From contig NZ_LR134269.1 in assembly GCF_900636385.1 (NCBI RefSeq), positions 1,364,001 through 1,428,000 on the forward strand: DNA of 64,000 bases. The letters run 5' to 3'. This document shows positions 41,610 through 52,617 of the stretch, piece by piece. This stretch comes from Staphylococcus warneri (GTDB lineage: Bacteria; Bacillota; Bacilli; Staphylococcales; Staphylococcaceae). The position numbers and the translations under genes are program-made. Below the pieces are notes generated by a model, which had not been told where the DNA came from, made no database searches, and saw only the letters and a list, made by a program, of their open reading frames with translations. Positions within the stretch are counted from its first letter, which is position 1. The number at the start of each line of letters is the position of its first letter.

Positions 41610-42866
41610 TTATTTTTTAAGTAATTTCTTTAATGTCGTATAAACAGTGTACATAGGTTTATTAATTGGTTTTATGAAATCTCCTACATATTCTATAACA
41701 TCAGCATTATACCCTTTTTTGAATTTAATAACGCCTGCATCTTCTGCATCTTCTGAGAAATCTCCGCTAATACCATAGAAATTATAGCGATCAATACCGT
41801 GGTCTAATGCATAATTGATCATCGTCCATTGCACTGCATAACTACCTGCAAAGTGGCGATATTTATTTGAAGTACCACCTGCATAGTAAACAACTTCAAA
41901 TGGATTGATGAAGAAGTAACCAGCCGAAATAGGTAATTCATTGCCATGTTCAGCTTGAAGTTGTTTCGCTTCATCTATTTTCTGTTGATTAGCTGCTAAT
42001 TGTTGTTCTAGATTTGCTTTCTTATTATGTGATTTTTTATTATCAGGACGCTTTTCAATATCTTTAAGAGCTTTGTTTAAGTCTTTAGTTAAGGTTTCTT
42101 TTTCATTATTGAGTTCTTCAAGATATTCGTCAAAATTAATATATGCTAATGGCACTAGGACGCGATCCTTGAAGTGCTTATATCGATCATAATAATAACT
42201 ATCATCTCTATCTAAAAACGCTTTTGACTCTGAAGTATCTTCCATGAATGATCGGAAAATCGGTAATTCATCTTCTGATAAGAATTTAACTTTCACACCA
42301 TTTTTTTGTACTTTTTTAGTATTACGTTTACGTAAATTATCCATATCGTTTAAAACATCTTTTGCAGTTTTACCTTTTAAATTCAATACTGAATGGTGTC
42401 TTACTTGTAGTATTGGATCGAAACCATTGTGGAAACCTTCATGTTTAAAACCTAATGATGCCAGTTTATCAAATATCCAATCATTTCCTGCATTACCAGT
42501 AATATCCCCATCATGATTACGATATTGGTATGGAAGGTATGGATCGACTCTTAAATATAAACAATGATGTTTTTTAACATATTTACTTAATTCATTAAAG
42601 AAGAAATGAACTAATTCTTTGTTATCGTAGTCGATGACTGGTCCTCTATTAGTATAGAAATATTTGAAAAATTTCATCACTGGCACTGCAGTTAATAAGC
42701 AAGCTGCAATCACTTCATTGTCGTTATTTTTAATTCCAACAAGATGTGATTCAGTCCCTTCAGCAAGCTTTAATTCATAGTTACCTACCATTTGCGTAAA
42801 ATGAGTATATGGCATTTGGTCTGTAAAATCGCCAAATTCTTTAGCGGTTAAGTTTGTAAACTTCAT
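41610..42866 (-). CDS. femA: Aminoacyltransferase FemA
   Basis: FemABX-family enzyme that adds residues 2 and 3 of the pentaglycine-type bridge. 418 residues beginning MKFTNLTAKEFGDFTDQMPY. Coiled-coil arm at about 240-300 (LNKALKDIEKRPDNKKSHNK). GGTSNKYRHFAGSYAVQW and RYNFYGISGDFSEDAEDAG are near-invariant. An ATG two codons earlier is too near GGAG. The sequence differs from my memory of S. aureus FemA at many positions and is nearer coagulase-negative versions, the main reason for not calling S. aureus. Confidence 0.96.
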   Translation of the reverse strand: MKFTNLTAKEFGDFTDQMPYTHFTQMVGNYELKLAEGTESHLVGIKNNDNEVIAACLLTAVPVMKFFKYFYTNRGPVIDYDNKELVHFFFNELSKYVKKHHCLYLRVDPYLPYQYRNHDGDITGNAGNDWIFDKLASLGFKHEGFHNGFDPILQVRHHSVLNLKGKTAKDVLNDMDNLRKRNTKKVQKNGVKVKFLSEDELPIFRSFMEDTSESKAFLDRDDSYYYDRYKHFKDRVLVPLAYINFDEYLEELNNEKETLTKDLNKALKDIEKRPDNKKSHNKKANLEQQLAANQQKIDEAKQLQAEHGNELPISAGYFFINPFEVVYYAGGTSNKYRHFAGSYAVQWTMINYALDHGIDRYNFYGISGDFSEDAEDAGVIKFKKGYNADVIEYVGDFIKPINKPMYTVYTTLKKLLKK

Positions 42867-43124
42867 TATCATAACTCCTATTGTGTTTATCTCTATTTTT
42901 TCTCTCTATTTAAGAATTCGAATTGAGTTCATATCATGCTTAATTCAAGCGTTGTTACTATCTATCATTCATTATTTACAATATGTGTAACAACATTGAT
43001 ATTATCAAACTAATTGTACCAATCTAAGTTGTTTTTATTTTATTTTTCATAACTCTGACTCTAATTAGTTAAATGCAATGACTCATCAAATACTTAGTCA
43101 TACAACTTAAATTGAATATACGTA

Positions 43125-43165
43125 ATAATAGTATGAGTCGAACTTTTATCAACTCATACTATTAT
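43125..43165. repeat. 14-bp inverted repeat between trpA and femA
   Basis: 43125-43138 is the exact complement of 43152-43165, loop of 13, without a T tract on either strand. It may end the trp transcript weakly. A second repeat, GTTGTTAC/GTAACAAC (42951-42958 and 42987-42994), lies nearer femA and may be part of its control region. The rest of 42867-43329 shows nothing further. Confidence 0.6.
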
Positions 43166-43329
43166 CGTATTATCACCTATTATTTTAATGCATTTGCAAA
43201 TCTAATGCCAATGACTTCCCTTATAACAACACAATTTTATACTAATCAAGTAAAATCAATGTCAAATCGTGTAATAATTTACATATATCCTTTCCATTTA
43301 CATTCTATTTAAATATTAAATTAATTTTT

Positions 43330-44055
43330 CTAATTTAATGCGTGCCTTATAGATTTAAGATAGTTGATATTTTCTTCTGTAGTATCATTAGCAAATCGTT
43401 TAACGATTTCACTACCAATGACCACGCCATCTGCTATTTGTGAAATATCTTTCACATGTTGCGCATTTCTAATACCAAACCCAGCTACGACTGGTACTTT
43501 TGCAAATGTCTTAATTGTGTCTAATTTAGACTTTAATTCTGGGTGGAATGTGCCATCCTTACCTGTAGTCGCATTCATCGTTACGGTATAAATAAAACCT
43601 TCTGCATTTTTGGCAATCAATTTCATTCGCTCTTCAGATGTTGTCATTGCAATGAGCGATATTAATTTTACATTGTATTGATGCGCTTGTTCTTTTAATT
43701 GCTGTCCAAGTTCAAAAGGTAAATCAGGAATAATAAGTCCGTACACACCTGCACGTTCACAAGCTTTAAAAAAGGATGTTTCACCATAATGGCAAACAAT
43801 ATTGTAATATGTCATTAATACATACGGACAGTCGATGTCATTTTGATGCAATTCAAGTTCCTTAAATATATAATCAATGTTAATACCTTCTTCAATCGCT
43901 TTTCCCCCTGCTTCCATGATTGTAGGACCATCTGCAACTGGGTCTGAAAATGGCACACCTACTTCAATCATATCTGCACCATTTTGACAAAGTAATGTCA
44001 TATTCTCTATCAATTGATGGTTTGCCATTATATAAGGTATAAATAATTTATTCAT
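43330..44055 (-). CDS. trpA: Tryptophan synthase alpha chain
   Basis: Cleaves indole-3-glycerol phosphate to indole and glyceraldehyde 3-phosphate; indole is channelled to TrpB. 241 residues, TIM barrel, with catalytic Glu in [18 protein letters not shown] and Asp in the VLMTYYNIV strand region. The long in-frame extension to 44130 runs inside trpB; the ATG at 44055 follows GAGGTGAG and overlaps trpB by 8 nt. Confidence 0.95.
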   Translation of the reverse strand: MNKLFIPYIMANHQLIENMTLLCQNGADMIEVGVPFSDPVADGPTIMEAGGKAIEEGINIDYIFKELELHQNDIDCPYVLMTYYNIVCHYGETSFFKACERAGVYGLIIPDLPFELGQQLKEQAHQYNVKLISLIAMTTSEERMKLIAKNAEGFIYTVTMNATTGKDGTFHPELKSKLDTIKTFAKVPVVAGFGIRNAQHVKDISQIADGVVIGSEIVKRFANDTTEENINYLKSIRHALN

Positions 44056-45262
44056 TGATCTCACCTCTTTGTTGTGTATATTGACGAATCGTTTCCATAT
44101 CTTTATCACCACGTCCAGATACAGTAACAACTATAATCTGGTCCTTATTCATTGTCGGCGCTAATCGTTCTACGTAACTTAATGCATGTGCACTTTCAAT
44201 AGCAGGAATAATACCTTCAGCTTTAGTAAATCGAATTAATGCTTCCATCGCCTGTTCATCACTTGCATCTGTATAAGTGACGCGTCCAATATCATGATAA
44301 TAAGAATGTTCTGGACCTATTCCAGGATAATCTAACCCTGCTGAAATAGAATGTGCCAATTGAACTTGACCATGTTGATCTTGAATTAAATACATTTTGG
44401 CACCATGTAGTACACCTGGACTTCCTTTACCTATAGCTAATGCATGCTTATCAGTGAGTTTACCTTTACCTGCTGCTTCAACACCATATAGTTTTACATC
44501 GTCTTGAATAAATGGATAAAAGGTTCCGATTGCATTTGAACCACCACCAATACAAGCAACAACTGCATCAGGTAAACATTGCTCTTTATTCAAAATTTGT
44601 GTTTTAATCTCTTTGCCAATCACACTTTGAAAATCTCTAACAATAGTCGGGAACGGATCTGGTCCAAGAGCTGAACCTAGAAGATAGTGTGTATCTTCGA
44701 CATGACTAACCCAGTATTGAAGTGCTTTATTTACAGCATCTGACAATGTACCTTGACCTTCCTCAACAGAAACTACTTTAGCTCCGAGTAATTCCATTCT
44801 AAATACATTTAATTGTTGTCGTTGGATGTCCTCTTTCCCCATAAAAACAATTAAATCCATATCAAATAACGCCGCAACCGTTGCACTGGCCACACCATGT
44901 TGTCCTGCACCAGTTTCTGCTACTAATTTACGTTTCCCCATACGTTTAGCTAATAGCGCTTGCCCTAGAGCATTGTTAATTTTATGTGCACCTGTATGGT
45001 TTAAATCTTCTCTTTTTAAATATATTTTTGCTCCACCTAAAGATTCTGAATATGCTTTAGCATATGTTAATGGTGTTTCTCTACCTACGTATTCTTTTAA
45101 ATAATATTGTAATTCATCTTGAAAAGTTTGATCATTTTTCGCTTCTTTATATGCTTGTTTTAATTCTATTATTGCTGGCATTAACGTTTCAGGGACATAT
45201 TGGCCACCGTAAGATCCAAAAAATCCTAAGTCATCTGCGTCTGTTTGAATATGTTTATTCAT
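44048..45262 (-). CDS. trpB: Tryptophan synthase beta chain
   Basis: PLP enzyme that joins indole and serine to make tryptophan. Schiff-base Lys94 lies in [13 protein letters not shown]; the PLP phosphate loop is [19 protein letters not shown] is invariant. 404 residues. GGAGAATG precedes the ATG; 3 nt after trpF. Confidence 0.97.
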   Translation of the reverse strand: MNKHIQTDADDLGFFGSYGGQYVPETLMPAIIELKQAYKEAKNDQTFQDELQYYLKEYVGRETPLTYAKAYSESLGGAKIYLKREDLNHTGAHKINNALGQALLAKRMGKRKLVAETGAGQHGVASATVAALFDMDLIVFMGKEDIQRQQLNVFRMELLGAKVVSVEEGQGTLSDAVNKALQYWVSHVEDTHYLLGSALGPDPFPTIVRDFQSVIGKEIKTQILNKEQCLPDAVVACIGGGSNAIGTFYPFIQDDVKLYGVEAAGKGKLTDKHALAIGKGSPGVLHGAKMYLIQDQHGQVQLAHSISAGLDYPGIGPEHSYYHDIGRVTYTDASDEQAMEALIRFTKAEGIIPAIESAHALSYVERLAPTMNKDQIIVVTVSGRGDKDMETIRQYTQQRGEINE

Positions 45263-45265
45263 GGT

Positions 45266-45886
45266 TCATTCTCCTTTCACAATGTTAACGATTGTTTTCA
45301 TTTTATCTCCATCTTTTTGATGATTGATTTCAATTCCAGAGGCTATATCATAGCCAATGTGCTGCAATGATAAATGTTGAATTTGTTTGATATGCTGATC
45401 AGTCAAACCACCTGCAATTAGAAATGGTACATCTTGAATATGATCTAACAGATGCCAATCATAAATTTGACCTGTACCTCCAAATTGTTCTGAGGGTGTA
45501 TCGATGATAAATAAATCAACTAATTGTTTGTAATAGTCTATGTGATCTAGCAAATCTTGATGTGCGGGTAATGCTTTAAAAATTTTAATATTAGGATACT
45601 GTGTTCTAGTCCATTTAATGATTTCTATCGGTTCGTTGCCATGAAATTGTATTGTGTTGATTTGAGTATGTGACACAACACTTTGGATTTGTGTTCGATC
45701 TGGATTGACTAATACCACTACACGGTCAATATAACTAGGTACGAGTTTGGTTAATTGCTGAATTTGACTCATATCACGGTGACGGTGACTATTGGGAAAA
45801 TGAATAAATCCTATCGCATCTATAGGTAACTCAATCGCTTTAAGTACATCTTCTTTACGTTTAAACCCACAAAATTTTAAATACAT
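45266..45886 (-). CDS. trpF: Phosphoribosylanthranilate isomerase
   Basis: Isomerises phosphoribosylanthranilate to CdRP. 206 residues, TIM barrel; the catalytic Cys is in [12 protein letters not shown] (residue 6), and the Asp in [15 protein letters not shown]. It overlaps the trpC stop by 10 nt. Confidence 0.95.
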   Translation of the reverse strand: MYLKFCGFKRKEDVLKAIELPIDAIGFIHFPNSHRHRDMSQIQQLTKLVPSYIDRVVVLVNPDRTQIQSVVSHTQINTIQFHGNEPIEIIKWTRTQYPNIKIFKALPAHQDLLDHIDYYKQLVDLFIIDTPSEQFGGTGQIYDWHLLDHIQDVPFLIAGGLTDQHIKQIQHLSLQHIGYDIASGIEINHQKDGDKMKTIVNIVKGE

Positions 45887-46677
45887 GGTTTCACCTTATT
45901 TAACTTTAATTGTGGTAAAAATTCACTTAAATCGTCGCATTTCATTAACGCTTCACCAATAAGTAATCCATCGATACCAGAATGAATTATTTTTGCTACA
46001 TCTTTTTGAGAGTGAATACCACTTTCGGAAATATAGTAAAAACCATCTTTTTTATGACCTAATATCTGATTGGTGTGTTCTACATCTGTCACAAATCGTT
46101 TTAAGTCTCTATTATTAACACCTATAATTTCTGGATTAAGCTCGTAAGCTCTTTGCAATTCTTGACTATCATGGACTTCTACTAATACTTCTAAATCTAA
46201 TTGACAGGCATATTGATATAAACGATGGAGCTGTTCATCAGTTAAAATATTTACTATGAGTAAAATAATTGATGCACCTGCTGTTTTAGCTACATCAACT
46301 TGGATTTCATCTATCATAAAGTCTTTGCATAATACGGGTAGCGACGTTTGTTTAGATAATTGTTGTAAGCGTTCAAAACTACCACCGAAATAACGTTCAT
46401 CCGTTAAGATAGATATGGCATTTGCTCCATAAGCTTCATAATCTTTAATTTGTTGCGACAAATTACGTTCAGGTAGTTGCTTTACAGATGGACTTTTCGA
46501 TTTAATTTCTGCAATGATAGATAATTCTTTGTCATTTGCTAAGCTTGATTTCAAAGTTTTCTTTTTAGATGGTTGATTATATTGATTATTATTTTTTAAA
46601 GTTTTAAGTTTTTCATGATAATAATGACTAGATAATAATTCTTTTTTATATAGTACAATTTCGTCTAATATTGTCAT
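45877..46677 (-). CDS. trpC: Indole-3-glycerol phosphate synthase
   Basis: Closes the indole ring. 266 residues, TIM barrel; [15 protein letters not shown] and [13 protein letters not shown] carry catalytic Lys and Glu; [13 protein letters not shown] and [12 protein letters not shown] complete the family set. Starts directly at the trpD stop. Confidence 0.96.
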   Translation of the reverse strand: MTILDEIVLYKKELLSSHYYHEKLKTLKNNNQYNQPSKKKTLKSSLANDKELSIIAEIKSKSPSVKQLPERNLSQQIKDYEAYGANAISILTDERYFGGSFERLQQLSKQTSLPVLCKDFMIDEIQVDVAKTAGASIILLIVNILTDEQLHRLYQYACQLDLEVLVEVHDSQELQRAYELNPEIIGVNNRDLKRFVTDVEHTNQILGHKKDGFYYISESGIHSQKDVAKIIHSGIDGLLIGEALMKCDDLSEFLPQLKLNKVKPCI

Positions 46678-47676
46678 TTAATTCCCCACCATTCTTAAAT
46701 ATTGTTTCATTGCTGTTCCGTCATCGATGAGTTGTTGCGCAAGTTGAATACCTGTAGCAATATCATTTACTTTTTCCGAAACGTATAAAGCTATGCCTGC
46801 ATTGAGCACTACTACATCTCTCTTACTTGAATGATCTTGACCGTTTAAAATATTTACCGCAATAGCTTTATTTTCTTCTGGGGTGCCACCTTTCAATGTG
46901 TCATTTGCAGCATTTTTTAAGCCAAAATCTTTAGCATTAATCGTATAATGTTGAATTTCCTTACCTGCATTCACTTCATATATTAAATTGTCACCTGACA
47001 AACTTGCTTCATCCATGCCACCAGCACCATGTAATATGACTGCTTTTTTCCGTCCTAAATCTTTTACTGTTTGTTCTACATTTGCTAATTGAGATTGATC
47101 ATAAATCCCCATGGTTTGATATGTTAATTTGAATGGGTTAATTAAAGGTCCCACAAGATTAAATATCGTTGGTTTAGATATCATTTTTCTAATGGGTTGA
47201 ATATACTTCATAATTGGATACGATTCTGTCGCACTGACAAAAGCTAAATGACATTGATTTAATTGTTGAACAACCTCTTTAACAGGTGTGGTTTTAATTT
47301 TTAACTGATCTAACAAATCTGTACTTCCTGAATTTGAAGTGATACTTTTATTTCCATGTTTGATGATTGACGCTCCGGCACTTGCAACTACGAATGAAGC
47401 GGTCGTTGATATATTAAAACTTCCTGATTGATCACCACCAGTTCCACAAATACACATCGAACCTTCATAAACTGGTTGTTGTTCATACATCGTTTTGATT
47501 AAACTTTTGGCTAAAAATGTTAATTCTGACTGTTGCATTTCCTTATCAGTATATGACTTCAAAGCTTTATATTTGATTTGATTTTCAATTTGAGGATTGA
47601 TCATCAAATCAATAAATGCTTTCATATCTTGTTGATTTAAATGTTGTTGCTGTTCTAATTGTTTTAAAATTCCCAT
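46678..47676 (-). CDS. trpD: Anthranilate phosphoribosyltransferase
   Basis: Adds the phosphoribosyl group to anthranilate. 332 residues; [20 protein letters not shown] (about 77-96) is the family's PRPP-binding signature, with [17 protein letters not shown] after it. Its start follows the trpG stop with no gap. Confidence 0.96.
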   Translation of the reverse strand: MGILKQLEQQQHLNQQDMKAFIDLMINPQIENQIKYKALKSYTDKEMQQSELTFLAKSLIKTMYEQQPVYEGSMCICGTGGDQSGSFNISTTASFVVASAGASIIKHGNKSITSNSGSTDLLDQLKIKTTPVKEVVQQLNQCHLAFVSATESYPIMKYIQPIRKMISKPTIFNLVGPLINPFKLTYQTMGIYDQSQLANVEQTVKDLGRKKAVILHGAGGMDEASLSGDNLIYEVNAGKEIQHYTINAKDFGLKNAANDTLKGGTPEENKAIAVNILNGQDHSSKRDVVVLNAGIALYVSEKVNDIATGIQLAQQLIDDGTAMKQYLRMVGN

Positions 47677-48252
47677 CTAATCACCTTCTACTACTAAATT
47701 AATAAAATTCTTAATTATTTCTTCTCCATACTCCGTCGCGAATGATTCTGGATGATATTGAATACCAAAATGTAAATGATTGATATGTTCAAATGATTGT
47801 ATGCAATCAGATGTCTCTCCTGTCACGACTAAAGTTTCTGGAAATTGTTCTATATCGCTAACGAGCGAATGATATCTCATAATATTAAAAGTGCTTGGTA
47901 AACCGGTATACAATTTAGAATGTGTTTGAAGATTCAATTGATCTACCTTTCCATGCATGACGGTTTTACCTTGTATCACTCGACCACCGTAATAACATGT
48001 AAGTGCTTGTGCACCTAAACAAACACCTAAAATAGGTTTATCTTTATAATGATGAATAATATTTAGTAATAAATCATTATCTAAAGGATGCCCAGGACCA
48101 GGTGAAATAATAATACCTTTTACATTTTGACGCATAACACGGTCATCATCTGGATATAATACTTTCACTTCATTCTCATTGGTTATATTTTGGGCTACTA
48201 TATCTACTAAGTTATAGGTGAACGAATCATAGTTATCTATGATTAATATCAT
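47677..48252 (-). CDS. trpG: Anthranilate synthase glutamine amidotransferase subunit
   Basis: Class I glutamine amidotransferase that supplies ammonia to TrpE. 191 residues: SPGPGHP, nucleophile Cys78 in LGVCLGAQ, and His-Glu in FGIQYHPESFATE. Could also serve folate synthesis, but its place in the trp operon and 4-nt overlap with trpE argue for tryptophan. Confidence 0.94.
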   Translation of the reverse strand: MILIIDNYDSFTYNLVDIVAQNITNENEVKVLYPDDDRVMRQNVKGIIISPGPGHPLDNDLLLNIIHHYKDKPILGVCLGAQALTCYYGGRVIQGKTVMHGKVDQLNLQTHSKLYTGLPSTFNIMRYHSLVSDIEQFPETLVVTGETSDCIQSFEHINHLHFGIQYHPESFATEYGEEIIKNFINLVVEGD

Positions 48253-49655
48253 GGCGACACCTCCAATAAACTTTTAGCTTTTAATTTTGTTTCTTCTAAT
48301 TCTTTGTCTGGTTCAGAATCATACACAACACCACATCCGGCTTCTATATTGACATAAGTATCATCTATCATCATCGTTCTAATAGCTAATGCCAAATCTA
48401 AGTTATGATTACAGTTAATATAACCAATACCACCGCTATAAACGCCTCTCTTATGTGGCATCACTTCATAAATTCTTTGAATAGCTCTTAATTTGGGTGC
48501 ACCAGATACAGTACCTGTAGGCAATAGACTTGCTATAACAGACATAGGTGAAATATTTTCTTTAATTTCGCCTGTCACTTCACTTACAATGTGCATCACA
48601 TGTTCATATTTCTCGATTTCCATTAGTTTTTGAATATGTGATGTGCCCGTTTTACATATTCGATGAATATCATTTCTACCTAAATCGACGAGCATACTAT
48701 GTTCACTTTTTTCTTTTTCATCATTAATCAGTTGATGCGCATTGCTTTGATCTTCCTCTGGTGTTTGACCTCTTTGTATTGTTCCGGCAATAGGATTTGT
48801 GACGACTCTGCCATTGTGAACTTTAACAAAACTTTCAGGCGAACTACCGATAATAATCGGTTGATTCATATTAATGTAATACATATATGGACTAGGATTT
48901 TGTCTCTTTAGATTTTGATATAACTGAAACGACAATGTTTGTAATTGATTGTTAAAGTGATGTTTGTATTTATAAATACGTGATGGGACAACTTGAAACA
49001 TATCCCCTTCAGTTATTTTCTTTTTAAAATCACTCACTATATTCATAAAATGTTGTTCACTCACATTTGCTTCTATTTCTTTATCTTGAACTTGAAATGT
49101 GACTTTTGGCTGATATACTTGGATTGTTTTAAGCTGTTCAATGCGTTCTTTGACCCGTTGTATTAAAACGTCTCGTTTAACTTGAGAAAATAAATTCGTA
49201 CTAATGATGTAAAGTTCGTCTTTGTAATGGTCAAATACATACACATCTTCAATCATGTAAAAGTTCACATCATGTTGTGGATGATCTTCTAACTCCATTT
49301 GTTTTAAAACCGGAAATTCATGTCTTACTAAATCAAAGCTACAAGAACCAATAAATCCAGAAATAAATGGTAATTCTTGTAACGTTTGATCTTCAATATC
49401 ATCATAATAACGATTCACAAATTCCTTTAAGTATTGATAAGGCTGTTCCGTTATCGTTTCTTTCTTTTGTTGGGTAATAATTTGAAGGCATTTATTATCT
49501 AATGTGACCGTGCCATAACTATCAAAAACGACAATAGAATATCGCCCTTTTAGTTTTTCTTGGCTTGTGCTTTCTAGTATGATTTTGTTGTGTTTGAGTT
49601 GAGCTAAAGTTTCTGGTGTAATATTGGCCTGTAACTTTTCGTAATAGAGTTCCAA
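48249..49655 (-). CDS. trpE: Anthranilate synthase component I
   Basis: Converts chorismate to anthranilate with ammonia from TrpG. 468 residues: N-terminal regulatory part (short, with the LLESTS-like feedback motif as ILESTSQEK) and the chorismate-binding half with NPSPYMYYIN, GSSPESFVKV, LVDLGRNDI, LLPTGTVSGAPK and IEAGCGVVYDS. The start is TTG (MELYYEKLQ) with AAGGAG 9 nt upstream; no ATG fits. First gene of trpEGDCFBA. Confidence 0.95.
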   Translation of the reverse strand: MELYYEKLQANITPETLAQLKHNKIILESTSQEKLKGRYSIVVFDSYGTVTLDNKCLQIITQQKKETITEQPYQYLKEFVNRYYDDIEDQTLQELPFISGFIGSCSFDLVRHEFPVLKQMELEDHPQHDVNFYMIEDVYVFDHYKDELYIISTNLFSQVKRDVLIQRVKERIEQLKTIQVYQPKVTFQVQDKEIEANVSEQHFMNIVSDFKKKITEGDMFQVVPSRIYKYKHHFNNQLQTLSFQLYQNLKRQNPSPYMYYINMNQPIIIGSSPESFVKVHNGRVVTNPIAGTIQRGQTPEEDQSNAHQLINDEKEKSEHSMLVDLGRNDIHRICKTGTSHIQKLMEIEKYEHVMHIVSEVTGEIKENISPMSVIASLLPTGTVSGAPKLRAIQRIYEVMPHKRGVYSGGIGYINCNHNLDLALAIRTMMIDDTYVNIEAGCGVVYDSEPDKELEETKLKAKSLLEVSP

Positions 49656-49767
49656 TTAATTTCACTCCTTTATGTTTGAGTTCGTTTAATTATTATTGAA
49701 GATGATTTTTATTTTTTAGTTATTCTTAATTTTGAAAGTTTAAAGTAATGATTCGATTGTTAAACAT

Positions 49768-49978
49768 AAAAAATCAGCCTCCTATAAAAAGGACGCTGAC
49801 GCGTGGTACCACCTTAATTAACGCAATATTCTTAATATTCGGAATATTATACGTTCACTCATTGTTTATATTTAATTGTTAGAATACAAAACCCAATTTC
49901 ATTTATAGTGGTGTTAGTTCACATCATCCACTAACTTTCTGACACTACCTTACTATAAACTACTACATTTTGTACGAA
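49768..49978 (-). promoter_or_regulatory. Second (promoter-distal) Trp T-box of the trp operon
   Basis: On the minus strand: Stem I closed by TACAAAA/TTTTGTA, the apical AGAAAGTTAGTGG motif, a candidate UGG specifier (49895-49893, in GAAATTGGG), the T-box AAGGTGGTACCACG (49815-49802), and a terminator TCAGCGTCCT/AGGAGGCTGA (49799-49790, 49783-49774, one mismatch) with six T. Uncharged tRNA-Trp should favour readthrough into trpE. Confidence 0.9.
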
Positions 49979-49980
49979 AT

Positions 49981-50198
49981 AAAAGCACCACGATACGCGT
50001 AAAATCAATAAGGACGCGTTACCGTGGTGCCACCTTAGTTAACAAATGTTTATTGTTCACTTTAATGCTATTTAATTTTATATTCGAAAGCCCAATTCAC
50101 TAAATATGTTGTGCTAATTTTCATTACCCATTAGCTTTCTATTTGCTACAATTCATATTTGCTACTTTATCTTCCGAATTGTTTAACAATTCTAATTA
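49981..50198 (-). promoter_or_regulatory. First (promoter-proximal) Trp T-box of the trp operon
   Basis: Stem I closed by TTCGGAAG/CTTTCGAA, apical AGAAAGCTAATGG, candidate UGG specifier (50094-50092, in GAATTGGGC), and the T-box AAGGTGGCACCACG (50036-50023). The terminator is GCACCACG (50030-50023) with CGTGGTGC (49992-49985) plus ACGCGT/ACGCGT inside, then TTTT. It is a complete unit in front of the second T-box. Confidence 0.92.
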
Positions 50199-50204
50199 TT
50201 TAGT

Positions 50205-50233
50205 ATAATACATCTCTCAAATATTTTTGTCAA
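50205..50233 (-). promoter_or_regulatory. trp operon promoter
   Basis: Consensus -35 TTGACA (50233-50228), 17-bp spacer, -10 TATTAT (50210-50205); start near 50198. It lies 15-43 nt after the M42 peptidase stop, so upstream transcripts may also enter the T-box leader. Confidence 0.9.
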
Positions 50234-50247
50234 CGCCAAATCCTAAT

Positions 50248-51282
50248 TTATTTTAAAATTGGGGACATACAGTAGGCATATAATAAATTTTGTGTTGCTT
50301 CTATGGATTCAATATGTGTTCTTTCTAAGGCATGTGAAGATTCAATACCAGCACCAAATAATCCATGTCTGATATCAGCTCCAGCTTTTAATGCCGAAGT
50401 AGCATCGGAAGCATAATAAGGATATATATCTACTTTATATGGAATATCGTTCATTTTACATAGTTGCACAAGTTGTGAACGAAGTCCCTTATGATAAGGT
50501 CCAGAACTATCTTTTGCACAGATAGATACAGTATATTCATCTGAAGATTGACCATCACCTAATGCACCCATATCTAATGCAATAAAATCTACGATATTGT
50601 CTGGTAATGAAGCATTTGCACCATAACCTATCTCTTCATTATTTGAAATATAAAATTGAGTTGTATGTGGTAATCTAACATTCTCTTCTTTAATTTTTTT
50701 CAATAATTCTATAATCATTGCTACGCTTGCTTTATCATCTAAATGACGTGACTTAATAAAACCAGATTGAGTAATTTCAGTTCTAGGATCAAAGCTAACA
50801 AAGTCTCCTACTTCTATGCCTAAATCTTTCGTATCTTGAATTGAATTTGTTTTTTCATCAATTCTAATTTCCATATGCTCTATATCTCTAGGCACTTCAT
50901 GATTATTTTTATATACATGCACACTAGTTTCATGTAAACATATTGTTCCCGTATATATGTCGCCTGCCTCTGTTTGAATCTCACAGTATTCTCCTTCAAT
51001 GGCATTAAAGTGAAATCCCCCTATTAAATCAATTGCCAAACGCCCATCTTCTTTAATTTCCTTTACCATTGCACCTAACGTATCAACATGAGCTGTAATA
51101 CATCGTTGCTGTTCTTGATTGTCTCCAGTAACATTAATAATCAAAGCACCTTTATTCGTCAATTCTGTAGAAAACCCTATGTCTTCTACTGTTTCCTTCA
51201 CATACTGTATTGCTTTTTCAGCATTTCCAGATGGACTATTAATCTCTGTTAAAGTTTTAATCGTTTGTAGAATATCACTCAT
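50248..51282 (-). CDS. M42-family aminopeptidase (glucanase/deblocking aminopeptidase type)
   Basis: 344-residue dinuclear-metal aminopeptidase of the FrvX/TET type, often misnamed endoglucanase. Metal ligands: TAHVDTLG (His68-type), HLDDKAS, NNEEIGYGA with catalytic Glu pair, DMGALGDG and the C-terminal ESSHALERTH. It probably trims peptides in the cytoplasm as a large oligomer. Starts divergently from tyrA; no terminator of its own is visible before the trp promoter. Confidence 0.9.
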   Translation of the reverse strand: MSDILQTIKTLTEINSPSGNAEKAIQYVKETVEDIGFSTELTNKGALIINVTGDNQEQQRCITAHVDTLGAMVKEIKEDGRLAIDLIGGFHFNAIEGEYCEIQTEAGDIYTGTICLHETSVHVYKNNHEVPRDIEHMEIRIDEKTNSIQDTKDLGIEVGDFVSFDPRTEITQSGFIKSRHLDDKASVAMIIELLKKIKEENVRLPHTTQFYISNNEEIGYGANASLPDNIVDFIALDMGALGDGQSSDEYTVSICAKDSSGPYHKGLRSQLVQLCKMNDIPYKVDIYPYYASDATSALKAGADIRHGLFGAGIESSHALERTHIESIEATQNLLYAYCMSPILK

Positions 51283-51360
51283 TTTTATCCCCTTTCACAT
51301 TTCTATCTTATTTAACTTTAGTTTAGACTATTTATTTAATATATACTAATCATATTCTTA

Positions 51361-51407
51361 TTGATTCCATAAACATCCTCATTTACAATGTTAGTATTCT
51401 GAAAATT
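51361..51407 (+). promoter_or_regulatory. tyrA promoter with CodY box
   Basis: -35 TTGATT (51361-51366), 17-bp spacer, -10 TACAAT (51384-51389). AGTATTCTGAAAATT (51393-51407) matches the CodY consensus at 13 of 15 positions and covers the expected start site, consistent with repression by CodY. Confidence 0.65.
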
Positions 51408-51426
51408 TCGAAACAGGTGATTACTT

Positions 51427-52518
51427 ATGCAAAATATTTTATTTGTAGGTCTTGGTTTAATTGGTGGAAGTTTAGCAAGTAATTTAAAATACTATCATCA
51501 AGACATTCATATTACAGCTTTTGATGCTGATGAATCTCAATTAGATAAAGCTTTATCTATCGGTATCATAGATGATAAATCAACGCATTATGATCAAGCT
51601 ATCGAAAAAGCTGATATGGTTATATATGCTACACCTGTCGAACAAACTGTTCATTACCTAGAACATTTACCAAAGCTCAATACTAAAACAAATTTAATTG
51701 TTACAGATACAGGAAGCACTAAATCAACTATTCAAACATTTGAAAATATGTTGTTAAAACACAATATTCATCTCGTTGGTGGGCACCCAATGGCTGGTAG
51801 TCATAAATCTGGTGTGCTCAATGCTAAAAAACATCTCTTTGAAAATGCTTACTATATTCTTGTATTTAATCAAGAAGCTAATAAGCAAGCAGCAGAAAAG
51901 ATTAAAAATTTACTAAAACCTACATTAGCAAAATTTATTTTCACTGATGCCAATGAACATGATTTTGTTACAGGTATCGTTAGTCATGTTCCTCATATAG
52001 TTGCATCAAGTTTAGTTCATCTCAGTGCTAATCAAGTAGAAAAACACCATTTAGTACAACAATTAGCTGCAGGTGGATTCCGTGACATCACTCGCATTGC
52101 TAGTAGTAATGCTGAAATGTGGAAAGATATTACATTAAATAATAAAACTTTCATCCTAGAAATATTACAAGATTTACAAGAACAAATCTCCTCAATTTCA
52201 GCTATGATATCTTCTTCTAGTTCAGAAGATATTTATAACTTTTTCGATCATGCAAAAAATTATCGCGACCGATTACCCGCTAAACAACAAGGTGCACTTA
52301 CTACTGCGTATGATCTATATGTCGATATTCCGGATAAACCGGGTATGATTAGCAAAGTTACAAATATATTGAGTTTACATAATATTTCTATAAGCAACTT
52401 AAAAATATTAGAAGTACGTGAAGATATTTATGGTGCACTGCAAATCAGTTTTAAAAACCCTGAAGATCGGGAACGTGGTATTCAAGCTTTAAATCAATTT
52501 GATACTTATATAGAATAG
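51427..52518 (+). CDS. tyrA: Prephenate dehydrogenase
   Basis: NAD-dependent oxidative decarboxylation of prephenate to 4-hydroxyphenylpyruvate, for tyrosine. 363 residues: Rossmann [11 protein letters not shown] (8-18), TDTGSTKS, the prephenate-site [13 protein letters not shown], and a C-terminal ACT domain (about 295-363; [18 protein letters not shown]) that should bind tyrosine for feedback. CAGGTGA precedes the ATG. Monocistronic. Confidence 0.96.
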   Translation: MQNILFVGLGLIGGSLASNLKYYHQDIHITAFDADESQLDKALSIGIIDDKSTHYDQAIEKADMVIYATPVEQTVHYLEHLPKLNTKTNLIVTDTGSTKSTIQTFENMLLKHNIHLVGGHPMAGSHKSGVLNAKKHLFENAYYILVFNQEANKQAAEKIKNLLKPTLAKFIFTDANEHDFVTGIVSHVPHIVASSLVHLSANQVEKHHLVQQLAAGGFRDITRIASSNAEMWKDITLNNKTFILEILQDLQEQISSISAMISSSSSEDIYNFFDHAKNYRDRLPAKQQGALTTAYDLYVDIPDKPGMISKVTNILSLHNISISNLKILEVREDIYGALQISFKNPEDRERGIQALNQFDTYIE

Positions 52519-52532
52519 CAACTTCATTCATC

Positions 52533-52571
52533 AACCTGAGACATCTCAATGTAATGTCTTAGGTTATTTTT
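52533..52571 (+). terminator. tyrA terminator
   Basis: AACCTGAGACAT (52533-52544) pairs with ATGTCTTAGGTT (52554-52565, one G-U), then ATTTTTT. Confidence 0.92.
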
Positions 52572-52617
52572 TATTTTAGTGTTTGAGAAACCTTCATCAT
52601 TATCGTGTAATACATTA

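Noticed and set aside
43112..43312. 66-codon plus-strand frame between femA and trpA
   Set aside because: It contains the 14-bp inverted repeat, lacks a ribosome site and looks like translated AT-rich spacer.
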